DNA from: Actomonas aquatica
Lineage (GTDB): Bacteria > Verrucomicrobiota > Verrucomicrobiia > Opitutales > Opitutaceae
NCBI RefSeq assembly: GCF_019679435.2
Contig: NZ_CP139781.1
Span: forward strand, 1,550,001-1,614,000
DNA: 64,000 bases
Reading direction: 5' to 3'
Below, piece by piece: positions 8,919 to 18,719 of this stretch (position 1 is its first letter; every line of letters starts with the position of its first letter). Position numbers and translations under genes: made by a program. The notes beneath the pieces are model-generated. The model was not told the origin of the DNA, made no database searches, and saw only the letters and a program-made list of their open reading frames with translations.

Positions 8919-10235
8919 TTAATCGTCTCCGCTCAGGAAGTCGCGCACCGCCAGCGCAATCTGTTCGCGAGGCACCTCCACTTCTTCACGTTTGGCGAGA
9001 TCGCGCAGCTTGACCACCCCGCGGGCGAGTTCGTCACCGCCATAAATGATCGCGAGGCGTGCGCCCGACTCGGTCGCAGCTTTGAACTGCTTGCCGAAGC
9101 CGAGGTCGCGCAACGGATAGTCGACGCGGAAGCCGCCGGCGCGCAACGCGTTGATATCGGCAAACGCCGCGAGGCGTTCGTCGGCACCGCCGATCACGGC
9201 GTAAACATCGGGCTTCGAAACGAGGTCCGGCAGCAAACCACGTTGCTCGAGCAGGAGCTCCATCGTCATGTCGCCGATGGCAAAACCGACCGCCGGCAGA
9301 TCCGGTCCGCCGAGCTTGCCCACCAGGTTGTCATAGCGACCGCCACCGGCCAGCGCCCGCAGGTCGCCCTTGCGATCGAAGGCCTCGAACACGAAGCCCG
9401 TGTAGTAAGCGAGCCCGCGCACCACACCGAGGTCGACGCTCACAAACTCGCCCAGCCCCATCGCTTCGAGCGCGCCCAGCACCTTGCGCCAGTCGCCCAG
9501 CCGCGCGGTGAGGTTTTCGCCGCCCAGTTCGCCCACCACGCTTTCGAGGTCGGCCAAGGATTTGATCGCGAGAAAGGCTTCGATCTTTTCGCGGCGCTCC
9601 GGCGCGAGTTCGCCGTGCGCATCGGTGTAAATCTTGAAGGCCTCGCCGCCCAGTCGCTCGTATTTGTCGATCGCCTGCAGCATGCCCTTGGCCTGCGTCT
9701 CGTCGAAGCCCAGCGCCTCGAGGAAGTAGAACCAGAGATTACGATCGCTCAGCCGCACAAAAAAGTCGGCAGCCTCCAGCCCGAGTCCGCGCAGGCATTG
9801 CACGAGCAGCGAGATCAACTCGATCTCCGCCTCCGGACCGGCCTCGCCAAAAATGTCGGCGTTGAACTGCGCGAAGCAGCGACCGCGCCCCTTCTGCATG
9901 CGCTCGTAACGGAAAAAGTCGGCGATGCTGAACCACTTGATCGGGCGCTTGAGGGCGTTGGCTTTGGCGCCGACCAGACGGCACACCGTCGGCGTCATCT
10001 CCGGCCGCATCGCGACCTCGCGTCCGCCCTTGTCGGTGAAGCTGAAGAGCTGGGCTTCGATCTCGTCGCCCGACTTGGCCTTGTAGAGATCCAGCGGCTC
10101 CAGCACCGGCGCATCATACTCTTGAAAACCGTAGACATGCGCGGCCTGGCGCCAGCAACGGAACAGATGATTCCGACGCGCCAACGCTTCGGGATAGAAC
10201 TCACGAAAACCGGGCAAAGACTGAAAAGTAGCCAT
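8919..10235 (-). CDS. hisS: Histidyl-tRNA synthetase
   Basis: Class II aminoacyl-tRNA synthetase that charges tRNA-His. The start is set at ATG 10235 (MATFQSLPGFREFYPE), giving 438 residues. The frame stays open for 60 more codons upstream, but those run through an inverted repeat and are not coding. Motif 2 (FRYERMQKGRGRCFAQFNAD), the histidine A-like segment RGLAYYTGFVFE and motif 3 (GGGRYDNLVGKLGG) are all visible, followed by the C-terminal anticodon-binding domain. The presence of motif 3 and this last domain favours HisS over the HisZ paralogue. The ACT-domain gene follows 2 bp downstream. Confidence 0.93.
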   Translation of the reverse strand: MATFQSLPGFREFYPEALARRNHLFRCWRQAAHVYGFQEYDAPVLEPLDLYKAKSGDEIEAQLFSFTDKGGREVAMRPEMTPTVCRLVGAKANALKRPIKWFSIADFFRYERMQKGRGRCFAQFNADIFGEAGPEAEIELISLLVQCLRGLGLEAADFFVRLSDRNLWFYFLEALGFDETQAKGMLQAIDKYERLGGEAFKIYTDAHGELAPERREKIEAFLAIKSLADLESVVGELGGENLTARLGDWRKVLGALEAMGLGEFVSVDLGVVRGLAYYTGFVFEAFDRKGDLRALAGGGRYDNLVGKLGGPDLPAVGFAIGDMTMELLLEQRGLLPDLVSKPDVYAVIGGADERLAAFADINALRAGGFRVDYPLRDLGFGKQFKAATESGARLAIIYGGDELARGVVKLRDLAKREEVEVPREQIALAVRDFLSGDD

Positions 10236-10324
10236 GGGAATCGGAGAACTTGTCCCGGCAGCGGCGCTCGCGCCAACCGAAAAATCGGTCTCGGAAAACT
10301 CCGCTCGAGGTCGGACTCCCCCCC

Positions 10325-10392
10325 GGTGGCTACGAGCGTGAGCGAGTGGTTTGGAGAGGTCGCACCTCCACTCGCTCACGCTCGTAGCCACC
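10325..10392. repeat. Perfect 25-bp inverted repeat pair (REP-like)
   Basis: Two perfectly complementary 25-bp arms (10325-10349 and 10368-10392) flank an 18-nt loop. The arm core reads GCTACGAGCGTGAGCGAGTG. The element lies in the gap between the hisS start and the HU-gene terminator. It is not followed by a T-run on either strand, so it is not a simple terminator. A dispersed REP-like element is the likely reading, but no second copy of this core is present in the window. Confidence 0.7.
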
Positions 10393-10413
10393 GCCCCCCC
10401 TCTCCCGCTGGCC

Positions 10414-10443
10414 ACAAAAAAAGCCGGACCCGCGGGTCCGGCT
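10414..10443 (-). terminator. Intrinsic terminator of the HU/IHF gene
   Basis: A perfect 10-bp GC-rich stem (AGCCGGACCC with its complement, two-base loop) is followed on the minus strand by a seven-T run. It lies 26 bp after the stop of the HU-family gene and matches a rho-independent terminator. Confidence 0.85.
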
Positions 10444-10469
10444 GAGAAAGAGACGAGTGAGCGGCGACC

Positions 10470-10790
10470 TCAGTTGATGGTGCCGATGTCGAGCTTCTTG
10501 AGCTTCTGCTTGAGAATCTTGCCCGACTTGAACTTCACCACCGCGCGTTCCGGGATGACCACCTCGGCCGCCGGCTTGTTCGGGTTGCGGCCGATGCGGG
10601 ACTTGCGGCGCTGCACTTCCAGCACACCGAAATTCCGCAGCTCCACGTTGCGCCCTTCCGCCAGCGCACTCATGATGATATCGAGAGTCATCTGGACCGT
10701 CGCGACCACTTCCTTCTGAGGGAAATTGGTCTTCTCGTAAATCTGCAGCACAATTTCGCGCTTCGTGAGGTTCGGGAGATTCGAGGGCAT
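10470..10790 (-). CDS. HU/IHF-family DNA-binding protein
   Basis: A 106-residue nucleoid protein that bends DNA. The C-terminal arm motif RKSRIGRNPNKP carries the intercalating proline of the family, and NLTKREIVLQIY plus VELRNFGVLEV match the dimer core. The start ATG at 10790 is supported by an AAAGGA Shine-Dalgarno about 12 bp upstream, one of the few clear ones here. An alternative start lies 7 codons earlier. Sequence alone does not separate HU from an IHF subunit. It is divergent from the ClpX-like gene across about 100 bp and ends in a strong terminator. Confidence 0.9.
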   Translation of the reverse strand: MPSNLPNLTKREIVLQIYEKTNFPQKEVVATVQMTLDIIMSALAEGRNVELRNFGVLEVQRRKSRIGRNPNKPAAEVVIPERAVVKFKSGKILKQKLKKLDIGTIN

Positions 10791-10889
10791 GAAGGGTGTT
10801 CCTTTCGACAAAAAGTTCGTTTAGTGACCGCAGATCGTTTTCAGAAGTCCTAAAAGGTCAATCGATTAGGACGGATTTACCTAGCAAAA

Positions 10890-12503
10890 ATGAGTGAAAA
10901 ACCTCCACAAGATCCTTTTGAACAACTCCCTAAGCAACTCAGGGACCTATTTAAGAGCTCTCCATTCGGAGGGTCATTTCAATCAGGAGTGACCCCGCCT
11001 GCGTCGGGAAGTTCCTCCCCTGCACCGGATTCTGAGAAAGATCCGCACGCCGAAGTCATCGAGCGCATCCGCAATTTTAACCTGCGCCCGCGGGAGATCC
11101 GCGACCACCTGGACCGGTTCGTGATCCAGCAGAATGAGGCCAAGAAGGTCCTCTCCGTCGCCATCTGCGACCACTACAACCACGTGCGCCGCTGCCTCGA
11201 GGACCCCACCCTCACCGAGCGCGACTACGCCAAGCAGAACATCCTCCTCCTCGGCCCGACCGGCGTCGGCAAGACCTACCTCATGCGCTGCATCGCCCGT
11301 ATGATCGGCGTGCCGTTCGTCCGGGCCGACGCCACCAAATTCTCCGAAACCGGCTACGTCGGTGGAGACGTCGAAGACCTCGTCCGTGACCTCGTGAAGG
11401 CCGCCGATGGCGACGTCGACCTCGCCCAATACGGCATCGTCTACATCGATGAAATCGACAAGATCGCCCAAAGTTCCGGCCCGGCCGGCAGCGGCGGCGG
11501 TCGCGACGTGTCGGGTCGCGGCGTGCAGATCAATCTGCTCAAACTGATGGAGGAAACCGACGTTTCCCTCACCAGCCAGAACGACATCGCCTCCCAGATG
11601 CAGGCCATGATGGAGATGCAGCGCGGCGGCAAACCGCGCAAAAAGACCATCAATACGCGCCACATCCTCTTCATCGTCAGCGGCGCTTTCGACAAACTCT
11701 CCGACCGCATCAAGAAGCGCCTGCAGAGCGCCTCCATCGGTTTTGCCGCCAACCACGGAGATGCCGACAAACCCGACAGCGATTACCTGCGCCACGCCCA
11801 GTCCCGCGACATCATCGACTACGGCATGGAGCCGGAGTTTGTCGGTCGCCTACCCGTGCGGGTCGCCTGCCAATCGCTCGAGCCCAAGGACCTCGAAAAG
11901 ATCCTGCTCACCAGCGAAGGCAGCATCCTGCAGCAATACCGGGCCGACTTCGCCGGCTACAAAATCGATTTCGACATCACGCCCGAGGCCGTCACCGAAG
12001 TCGCCAGCCGCGCGCACCGCGAAGGCACCGGCGCCCGCGGACTCATGACCGTGCTCGAGCAGACCTTCCGCAACTTCAAGTTCGAGCTCCCCTCAACCGG
12101 TATCCGCTCCTTCAAGATCGAAGCCAACACGGTCGCCGAGCCCGAAAAGACCCTGCGCGCCCTGCTGGAGTCCAACGCCGAAAACCAACGCGACGTGCTG
12201 CGCGCCGAAGTGCAGACCTTCGCCGATCGTTTTCATCAGGCTCACGGCTTCACCCTCAACTTCCAGGAAGACGCCATCAGCGCGCTCATCGAGCAAAGCC
12301 TGGAGACCGACAAAACCATCCGCGCGCTCTGCGAGGAACGTTTTCACAACTTCCATCACGGCCTCACCCTGCTCTCCCGCGACGGCACCACGCCGAGTTT
12401 CGACATCACGGCCGACGTCGTGCGCGATCCGGAGAAAGCCCTCTCCAAATGGGTGGTGGAACGCTTCCGCGACAACGAAACCGACGCTCCCGCGGCGTCT
12501 TAA
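10890..12503 (+). CDS. ClpX-like AAA+ ATPase without zinc-binding domain
   Basis: A 537-residue AAA+ unfoldase related to ClpX. Walker A (GPTGVGKT) is at 122-129, the pore-loop motif GYVG at 155-158 and Walker B (VYIDEID) at 184-190. The arginine-finger segment EFVGRLPV and the sensor-2 region GARGLM are also present. The N-terminal C4 zinc finger of true ClpX is missing, replaced by about 55 residues rich in Pro, Ser and Gln. The ClpP-docking tripeptide IGF is kept (283-285). The C-terminus continues about 110 residues past the usual ClpX end. A normal clpX is present at 44141-45427, so this is a paralogue. It could serve ClpP with different adaptors or act alone (inference). Confidence 0.85.
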   Translation: MSEKPPQDPFEQLPKQLRDLFKSSPFGGSFQSGVTPPASGSSSPAPDSEKDPHAEVIERIRNFNLRPREIRDHLDRFVIQQNEAKKVLSVAICDHYNHVRRCLEDPTLTERDYAKQNILLLGPTGVGKTYLMRCIARMIGVPFVRADATKFSETGYVGGDVEDLVRDLVKAADGDVDLAQYGIVYIDEIDKIAQSSGPAGSGGGRDVSGRGVQINLLKLMEETDVSLTSQNDIASQMQAMMEMQRGGKPRKKTINTRHILFIVSGAFDKLSDRIKKRLQSASIGFAANHGDADKPDSDYLRHAQSRDIIDYGMEPEFVGRLPVRVACQSLEPKDLEKILLTSEGSILQQYRADFAGYKIDFDITPEAVTEVASRAHREGTGARGLMTVLEQTFRNFKFELPSTGIRSFKIEANTVAEPEKTLRALLESNAENQRDVLRAEVQTFADRFHQAHGFTLNFQEDAISALIEQSLETDKTIRALCEERFHNFHHGLTLLSRDGTTPSFDITADVVRDPEKALSKWVVERFRDNETDAPAAS

Positions 12504-12520
12504 CGCTTCCCAATCCGGAA

Positions 12521-12592
12521 CGTCGGGCGTAAAGCCCGAGGTTCCGCTGGACGTCCCAGCCTAGTTCGTGTGCGTCGGGCTTTACGCCCGAC
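12521..12592. repeat. REP-like inverted pair, GTCGGGCGTAAAGCCCGA family (copy 1)
   Basis: Two inverted copies of a palindromic core (GTCGGGCGTAAAGCCCGAC or its complement) sit at 12521-12540 and 12573-12592, separated by 32 bp. Each arm can fold on itself, and the two arms can pair with each other. The element fills most of the 119-bp gap between the ClpX-like gene and ubiE. The same core recurs at 16304-16370. Confidence 0.75.
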
Positions 12593-12622
12593 ATCTCTCC
12601 TGCTGCTCTCGCTCACCATACC

Positions 12623-13330
12623 ATGCCCGATCCCAACGCCGTTAATTCCATGTTTGGCCGCATCGCCGGCCGCTATGACGTGGCCAACCGCTTGCTCAGC
12701 GGGGGCGTGGACATCTGGTGGCGCAAGCGCCTCATCCGCGCCGTGGCCGCCCACCAACCGGCCGACGTGCTCGATCTCGCCACCGGCAGCGGCGACGTCG
12801 CCTTCGCCCTCGCCGATGGCCTGGCTGACGGCACGCCCATCACCGGCATGGACTTCTGCCGCCCGATGCTCGACGAGGCCGAGATCAAACAACGCGACCG
12901 CGGTGGCTATGAGCAGATCACTTTCCGCGAGGGCGACGGTCTGAACCTGCCGGTCGAAGACGCCAGCTACGACGCCGCGACCATTTCCTTCGGGCTGCGC
13001 AACATGGCCGACCGGCATCGCTGCCTCAGCGAATTGCACCGCATCCTGCGCCCCGGCGGCCGCCTCTGGGTGTTGGAATTTTCGCAGCCCTACCGCTGGT
13101 TCCGCCCGATCTACTACGCTTACCTGAAGTATCTGCTGCCCATCATCGCCGGCATCGTGACTGGCGACAAAGGCGCCTACGACTACCTCTGCGGTTCGAT
13201 CGAAACTTATCCCGGTCACGAAGGCATCGCTGCCGAGATGGAGCGTGCCGGGTTCGACGCCGTGGAGTGCCATCGCCTCACCCTCGGTATCGTCGCCCTG
13301 CACGGCGGCTGGAAAAAGCCCAGCGCCTGA
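12623..13330 (+). CDS. ubiE: Demethylmenaquinone/ubiquinone C-methyltransferase
   Basis: SAM-dependent methyltransferase for the last ring methylation of menaquinone (MenG) or of ubiquinone precursors. The protein has 235 residues. The family signature VNSMFGRIAGRYDVANRLLS is at the N-terminus, the SAM motif DVLDLATGSGDVAFAL near 47-62, and FGLRNMADRHRCLSELHRILRPGG marks the UbiE family. It may be called menG, because menaquinone is the usual quinone of lineages with alternative complex III, but the window has no other quinone gene to decide. A REP-like pair lies just upstream. Confidence 0.93.
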   Translation: MPDPNAVNSMFGRIAGRYDVANRLLSGGVDIWWRKRLIRAVAAHQPADVLDLATGSGDVAFALADGLADGTPITGMDFCRPMLDEAEIKQRDRGGYEQITFREGDGLNLPVEDASYDAATISFGLRNMADRHRCLSELHRILRPGGRLWVLEFSQPYRWFRPIYYAYLKYLLPIIAGIVTGDKGAYDYLCGSIETYPGHEGIAAEMERAGFDAVECHRLTLGIVALHGGWKKPSA

Positions 13331-13345
13331 GCGCCGCGTTGCGAA

Positions 13346-13663
13346 TCAGCTGAACGACTTGCCGCAACCGCAGGTGCTCTGCGCGTTGGGGTTCTGGATC
13401 TCAAAGCCCTTGCCCTGCAGTCCGTCGTCAAAATCGATGTTGGAGCCGTCCAGGTAAGCGTGGCTCGCCGGATCGACTAAAAACTGCACCCCGGCCGATT
13501 CGAGCTGCTCGTCGTCGGCTTTCGGCGCGTCAAAGGACATGCCATATTGAAAACCGGAGCATCCGCCGGTTTCCACAAACACGCGCAGCAGCTGGCCTTC
13601 GGTGGCCGACTCTTGGTGCATGGCTTGGATCTGGCGGGCAGCGCGCTCGGTCAAAGTGATCAT
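13346..13663 (-). CDS. erpA: Iron-sulfur cluster insertion protein (HesB/IscA/ErpA family)
   Basis: A 105-residue A-type carrier that delivers Fe-S clusters to target proteins. The three invariant cysteines are present: one in [12 protein letters not shown] and two in the C-terminal STCGCGKSF. Its length and layout match ErpA/IscA. No isc or suf partners are nearby. The stand-alone setting makes ErpA more likely than IscA, but the symbol is provisional. It converges with ubiE (15 bp between stops) and is divergent from the Ser/Thr kinase. Confidence 0.9.
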   Translation of the reverse strand: MITLTERAARQIQAMHQESATEGQLLRVFVETGGCSGFQYGMSFDAPKADDEQLESAGVQFLVDPASHAYLDGSNIDFDDGLQGKGFEIQNPNAQSTCGCGKSFS

Positions 13664-13782
13664 GCCGACAACCTGCGGTCTCCCCCTCGCCTGTCAAATC
13701 CCGGACTCGTGGAAGCAAGTTCCATGCTAGATGAATTTTTCGTTACTTGCCACGCCGCCCGGGCCTGCTTTGCTGGCCGAAC

Positions 13783-14745
<963 letters not shown>

Positions 14746-14785
14746 TCACCCGCGCTCTCGCCCCATCGCATAAGCACGCTGTTTC

Positions 14786-16273
14786 ATGGCCGGTCCCGGT
14801 TTTTCGCAAAGTCTTAGTCAAAGGCAGACGCAATCGCTCGTTCTGGCGCCTCAATTGCGCCAGTCGCTCAAGATCCTGCAGGTCGCTGCCATGGACCTGC
14901 GCACCGTCATCCAGGAGGAGCTGCAGGCCAACCCGACCTTGGAAGAGCTGCCCATGGACGGCGTGTCCCTCGATCACGAGACCGCCGCCGCCAGCGGCGA
15001 TTCTGATAGCGGCAGCGACTCCAGTCACGGCGACGATGGTCCGTCCTCCGGCGGCGACGAAATGGACTTCTCCAAGGAGTTCGAAATCCTCACCAAGCTC
15101 GATCAGGACTGGCGGGACTACATGAGCAACGCCGGCGGCAACCAGCCGCACACCAGCGAGGACGAGGAAAAGCGCCAACACTTCTTCGACTCCCTCGTCA
15201 GCGAGACCTCGCTGCAGGAACACCTCATGAGTCAGGCCGAAATGGCCGACGTCGACGACGCCACCATCGAAGCGATGCAATACCTCGTCGGCAGCCTCGA
15301 CGACCGCGGCTTCCTGACCCAATCGATTCCCGACATCGCGCTCCAGACAGGCCTCCCCCTCGACGCCGTGCAGAGCGCCCACGCCCTGCTCAAAACCTGC
15401 GAGCCCGCCGGCATCGGTGCCGCCGATCTGAAGGACTGCCTCGCGCTGCAGCTTGTCGCCAAAGGCCGCGGTGACTCCCTCGCCGCCCGCATCGTGCGCA
15501 ACCACTTCCCTCTCCTCATCCGTCGTCGCATTCCCGACATCGCCCGCCGTTCCGGCGCGACCCTCGAGGACGTGCAACACGCCATCGAGGAGATCGGCAC
15601 CCTTGATCCCGCCCCCGGCCGCCGTTTTGCCGACGACTCAAACCGCGTCGTCACGCCCGATGTCACAGTCGAAAAGGACGGCGACGAATGGAAGATCGAG
15701 CTCAACAGCGACTACATCCCGCGTCTCCGGATTTCGAATACGTATAAGGACCTCATCGCCAAGGGTTCCCTCAACCGCCAGGAGCGCGACTACCTGCGCG
15801 AACGCATCCGCTCCGGCCGTTTCCTCATCAATTCCATCGAACAGCGCCAACAGACCATCGAGCGCATCACCCGAGAGATCATCAAGGTGCAGGAGCCGTT
15901 CTTTGACGAAGGCGTGTCCAAACTGCGTCCGCTCACCATGACGCAGATCGCCGACACCGTCGGTGTGCACGAGACCACCGTGAGTCGCGCCATCGCCAAC
16001 AAATACATCCGCACCCCGCACGGCGTCTTCGATTTCAAATTCTTCTTCACGCCCGGTTATCAATCCGATGGCGGCGCTTCCGTCTCCAACACCAGTGTGA
16101 AGGAGATGATCCACGATCTCATCGACATCGAGGATCGCAGCCGACCGCACAGCGATCAGGACCTCGTGGCCAAGCTACAGGACAAGGGCATCAAAATCGC
16201 CCGCCGCACCGTCGCCAAATACCGCGAAGAGCTCGGCATCCTCCCCAGCAACCTCCGCCGCGAATACGCGTAG
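14786..16273 (+). CDS. rpoN: RNA polymerase sigma-54 factor
   Basis: Alternative sigma factor for promoters activated by enhancer-binding ATPases. The protein has 495 residues. Region I is glutamine- and leucine-rich at the N-terminus (QTQSLVLAPQLRQSLKILQ). An acidic region II of about 60 residues follows, rich in Asp, Ser and Gly. The C-terminal DNA-binding part has the helix-turn-helix DTVGVHETTVSRAIANKYI and the RpoN box ARRTVAKYREELGI. It is full length. It follows the Ser/Thr kinase by 40 bp and ends before a REP-like inverted pair shared with the convergent tsaD. Confidence 0.96.
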   Translation: MAGPGFSQSLSQRQTQSLVLAPQLRQSLKILQVAAMDLRTVIQEELQANPTLEELPMDGVSLDHETAAASGDSDSGSDSSHGDDGPSSGGDEMDFSKEFEILTKLDQDWRDYMSNAGGNQPHTSEDEEKRQHFFDSLVSETSLQEHLMSQAEMADVDDATIEAMQYLVGSLDDRGFLTQSIPDIALQTGLPLDAVQSAHALLKTCEPAGIGAADLKDCLALQLVAKGRGDSLAARIVRNHFPLLIRRRIPDIARRSGATLEDVQHAIEEIGTLDPAPGRRFADDSNRVVTPDVTVEKDGDEWKIELNSDYIPRLRISNTYKDLIAKGSLNRQERDYLRERIRSGRFLINSIEQRQQTIERITREIIKVQEPFFDEGVSKLRPLTMTQIADTVGVHETTVSRAIANKYIRTPHGVFDFKFFFTPGYQSDGGASVSNTSVKEMIHDLIDIEDRSRPHSDQDLVAKLQDKGIKIARRTVAKYREELGILPSNLRREYA

Positions 16274-16303
16274 GCAGGCGCAGATCGGACGACCATCCAT
16301 CGC

Positions 16304-16370
16304 TGTCGGGCGTAAAGCCCGACCCACAGTAAACGCCTCCAACATGTGGGTCGGGCTTTACCGCCCGACA
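16304..16370. repeat. REP-like inverted pair, GTCGGGCGTAAAGCCCGA family (copy 2)
   Basis: Arms at 16304-16328 and 16345-16370 are complementary over 25 of 26 positions, with one extra base in the right arm. They contain the same palindromic core as the pair at 12521-12592. The element lies between the convergent ends of rpoN and tsaD, where the hairpin may also help stop transcription, though no T-run follows. Confidence 0.8.
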
Positions 16371-16373
16371 TCC

Positions 16374-17405
16374 TCAGCGCGCCAGTGGCATGCTGGGGTG
16401 AATAGCCAGTTCGGCCGGCGCCACGTCCTGCACCATCGGATCCACCCACGCGGCAAACGCGATCATGCCGGCGTTGTCGCCAGTGTGCTTCGGCTGCGCG
16501 GCGAGGAATTTAAAATGCCGGCGCTCGGCCATCGTCTGCATCGCCGCCCGCAGGGTGCGATTGTTGGCCACGCCACCCGACAGCCCCACGCTGCGAAATG
16601 TCTCGGTGCGCGACGCCAGTTTGGCCTTGCGCACAAGGGCATCGATCACCGCCTGCTGGTAGCTCGCACACAGGTCCGCTTTGCGCGCTTCGATTTCCTC
16701 CAGCGACATTTTTTCCAGCTGGTATCGCAGCGCCGTTTTTAGCCCTGAAAAACTGAAATCGAGCTCGGCCTTCTTGCCGATGCCGCGGGGAAAATCGAAA
16801 GCCGTCGCATCGCCCTCCGCCGCCAGCTTCTCCACCCGCGGACCGCCGGGATAACCCAGCCCCAGCAGCTTGGCACCTTTGTCCAAAGCCTCGCCCGCCG
16901 CATCGTCGCGCGTCGACGAAATCACCGTAATGCGCCGCGCTTCGTCCAATTTGAAGAGCAGCGTATTACCGCCCGATACGATCAGGCCGAGATGCGGCAG
17001 GAGCGCAGCGAAGGCCTCATCAAATCGCTCCGGCGCTTCGGCGTGCAGCGCGATGAAAGGCGAAAAGGTGTGCCCCCGCAGATGGTTCACTCCGGCCAGC
17101 GGCACGCCTTGCGCCACCGCGAGCGCCTTGGCCGAACTGGTGCCGATAGCCAGACAGCCGGCCAATCCCGGTCCATGCGTGACGACCACGCGCGTCACCG
17201 CCGTGAGATTGTGCTGTTTGCCAACTTCGGCCAACAGCGGTCCGATCGTGCGTAAGTGCTCACGCGTGGCGAGATCCGGCACCACACCGCCATAGTCCTC
17301 GTGCAACGCCATCTGGCTGTGCACCCACTCGCCCACCAGGCCGTGCGCGGGATCAAACAACGCCACCGCGCTTTCGTCGCAGGAACTCTCGATCGCCAGA
17401 ATCAC
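16374..17405 (-). CDS. tsaD: tRNA N6-adenosine threonylcarbamoyltransferase TsaD
   Basis: Transfers the threonylcarbamoyl group onto A37 of ANN-decoding tRNAs (t6A). The 343-residue protein has the ASKHA fold. The metal-binding motif NHLRGHTFSPF carries the two histidines, THGPGLAGCLAIG lies upstream of it, and LSGGVANNRTLR is near the C-terminus. The start is a GTG that overlaps the stop of the S41 protease by 4 bp (GTGA), so translation is probably coupled. A divergent TsaB-like partner is encoded at 50527-51183. TsaC and TsaE are not in this window. Confidence 0.95.
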   Translation of the reverse strand: MILAIESSCDESAVALFDPAHGLVGEWVHSQMALHEDYGGVVPDLATREHLRTIGPLLAEVGKQHNLTAVTRVVVTHGPGLAGCLAIGTSSAKALAVAQGVPLAGVNHLRGHTFSPFIALHAEAPERFDEAFAALLPHLGLIVSGGNTLLFKLDEARRITVISSTRDDAAGEALDKGAKLLGLGYPGGPRVEKLAAEGDATAFDFPRGIGKKAELDFSFSGLKTALRYQLEKMSLEEIEARKADLCASYQQAVIDALVRKAKLASRTETFRSVGLSGGVANNRTLRAAMQTMAERRHFKFLAAQPKHTGDNAGMIAFAAWVDPMVQDVAPAELAIHPSMPLAR

Positions 17406-18685
17406 GGTTGTGCCGCCTCTTCCTTTTGCTCGATTAACAACGCGGCTTCGAGGATCGCCTGCGCCGCGTCCAACTGCCGGTCCGCGACCGGCGCGATACC
17501 AAAGCGTTCCTCAAACGCCGCCGGATCATTCAAGTCCGGCCGCAGGCGCTGCAGGGCCACGTTGCGGTCCTCGTCGGGTGACATGATCACCTCGACATCC
17601 GGCGGCACGCCGCGCTCGTGAATCGTCTCACCGCCCGGCGTGTAGTAGCGCGCCGTGGTAAGGCGCAACGCCTCGCCTTCATTCAGGCGGAAAAGGGTTT
17701 GGACGGAGCCTTTGCCAAAGGAGCGCTCGCCGACCACGACCGCTTTGCCGGTGTCCTTGAGCGCGCCGGCCAAAATCTCCGCCGCGCTGGCGCTGCCGGC
17801 ATTGATGAGCACCGCCATCGGCAATTCGATCGGATCCTTCTCGTTGCGCGAACGCAGTTCCTCGCGGTCCTCCGCCTGACGTCCCTGGGTGTAAACCAAC
17901 AAGTCCCCGCGCTCGAAAAACGGCTCGAGCACATCCGCCGCCGACGTGAGCAAACCGCCGGGGTTGTTGCGCACATCGATGATGAGTGCCCGCGCGCCTT
18001 CTCCCAACAATTGGGCGAGCGCCGCGTGCATCTCCTCCGCCGTGGGCTCCGAAAACTGCACAATCCGCACGTAGCCGATGTTGCCCTCCAGCATCCGCAC
18101 ATCGGTCACACTCTCCACGCGGATAAACTCCCGCACGATCGTCAGCTCGATCGGTTCATCTACCCCCTCACGCCCGAAACTCACCTGCACACTCGTGCCG
18201 GGTTTGCCGCGCATCCGCTCCACGACCTCGTTGAGCGTTTTGCCTCGCATGGATTCGCCCTCGACCGCCAACACCACGTCGCCGCGCAAAATGCCCGCGC
18301 GTTCTCCCGGAGTGCCCGCGATCGGTGCGACCACCACCACCTGATCCTCGCGCCGCTCAATCTGCACCCCGATGCCCCCAAACTGACTGTCGAGATCCTC
18401 CTGCAGATGCGCGAAGTCGCTCGCCCGCAGGTAGGACGAGTGCGGATCCAGATTCTCCATCATCCCAACCAGCGCCTCCCGCGTCAGCGTGTTCACGTCC
18501 TCAGCCGCGGCTTCGTCGACGTATTGCTCCTGCACCAACTGCAGCACCTGCCGGTAGTAAGTGGACGCCTTTCGCAGCTCGGCGTCCTGCCGCAGGCCGA
18601 GCAATTCGACCACGTGCAGCAGGCCCATCGCAATGAGCGTGCCGACCACCATGCCGACTGAAAGGGACAGAATCCGTTTGAGCAT
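17402..18685 (-). CDS. S41 carboxy-terminal processing protease
   Basis: Serine protease of the CtpA/Prc type that trims C-termini of envelope proteins. The start at ATG 18685 gives 427 residues with an N-terminal signal or anchor (ILSLSVGMVVGTLIAMGLLH). A PDZ domain follows (GGIGVQIERREDQVVVVAPI, then GILRGDVVLAVEG). The catalytic Ser is in INAGSASAAEILAGAL and the Lys in GERSFGKGSVQT. Upstream in-frame codons to 18820 overlap the divergent methyltransferase start and lack family similarity. It overlaps tsaD by 4 bp. The processed substrates cannot be told from the sequence. Confidence 0.92.
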   Translation of the reverse strand: MLKRILSLSVGMVVGTLIAMGLLHVVELLGLRQDAELRKASTYYRQVLQLVQEQYVDEAAAEDVNTLTREALVGMMENLDPHSSYLRASDFAHLQEDLDSQFGGIGVQIERREDQVVVVAPIAGTPGERAGILRGDVVLAVEGESMRGKTLNEVVERMRGKPGTSVQVSFGREGVDEPIELTIVREFIRVESVTDVRMLEGNIGYVRIVQFSEPTAEEMHAALAQLLGEGARALIIDVRNNPGGLLTSAADVLEPFFERGDLLVYTQGRQAEDREELRSRNEKDPIELPMAVLINAGSASAAEILAGALKDTGKAVVVGERSFGKGSVQTLFRLNEGEALRLTTARYYTPGGETIHERGVPPDVEVIMSPDEDRNVALQRLRPDLNDPAAFEERFGIAPVADRQLDAAQAILEAALLIEQKEEAAQP

Positions 18686-18719
18686 CACGGCGACTGTGAC
18701 CAATGCATCGCGCTTGTAA

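Noticed and set aside
10316-10413. Inverted repeat read as the hisS-HU terminator
   Set aside because: No T-run follows on either strand, and a proper terminator is found next to it at 10414-10443.
10236-10415. Sixty-codon N-terminal extension of HisS
   Set aside because: It passes through the 25-bp inverted repeat, and HisS proteins begin near MATFQSLPGF.
13736-13782. Possible sigma-54 promoter before the Ser/Thr kinase
   Set aside because: No TGGCAC with a correctly spaced TTGC element could be found on either strand.
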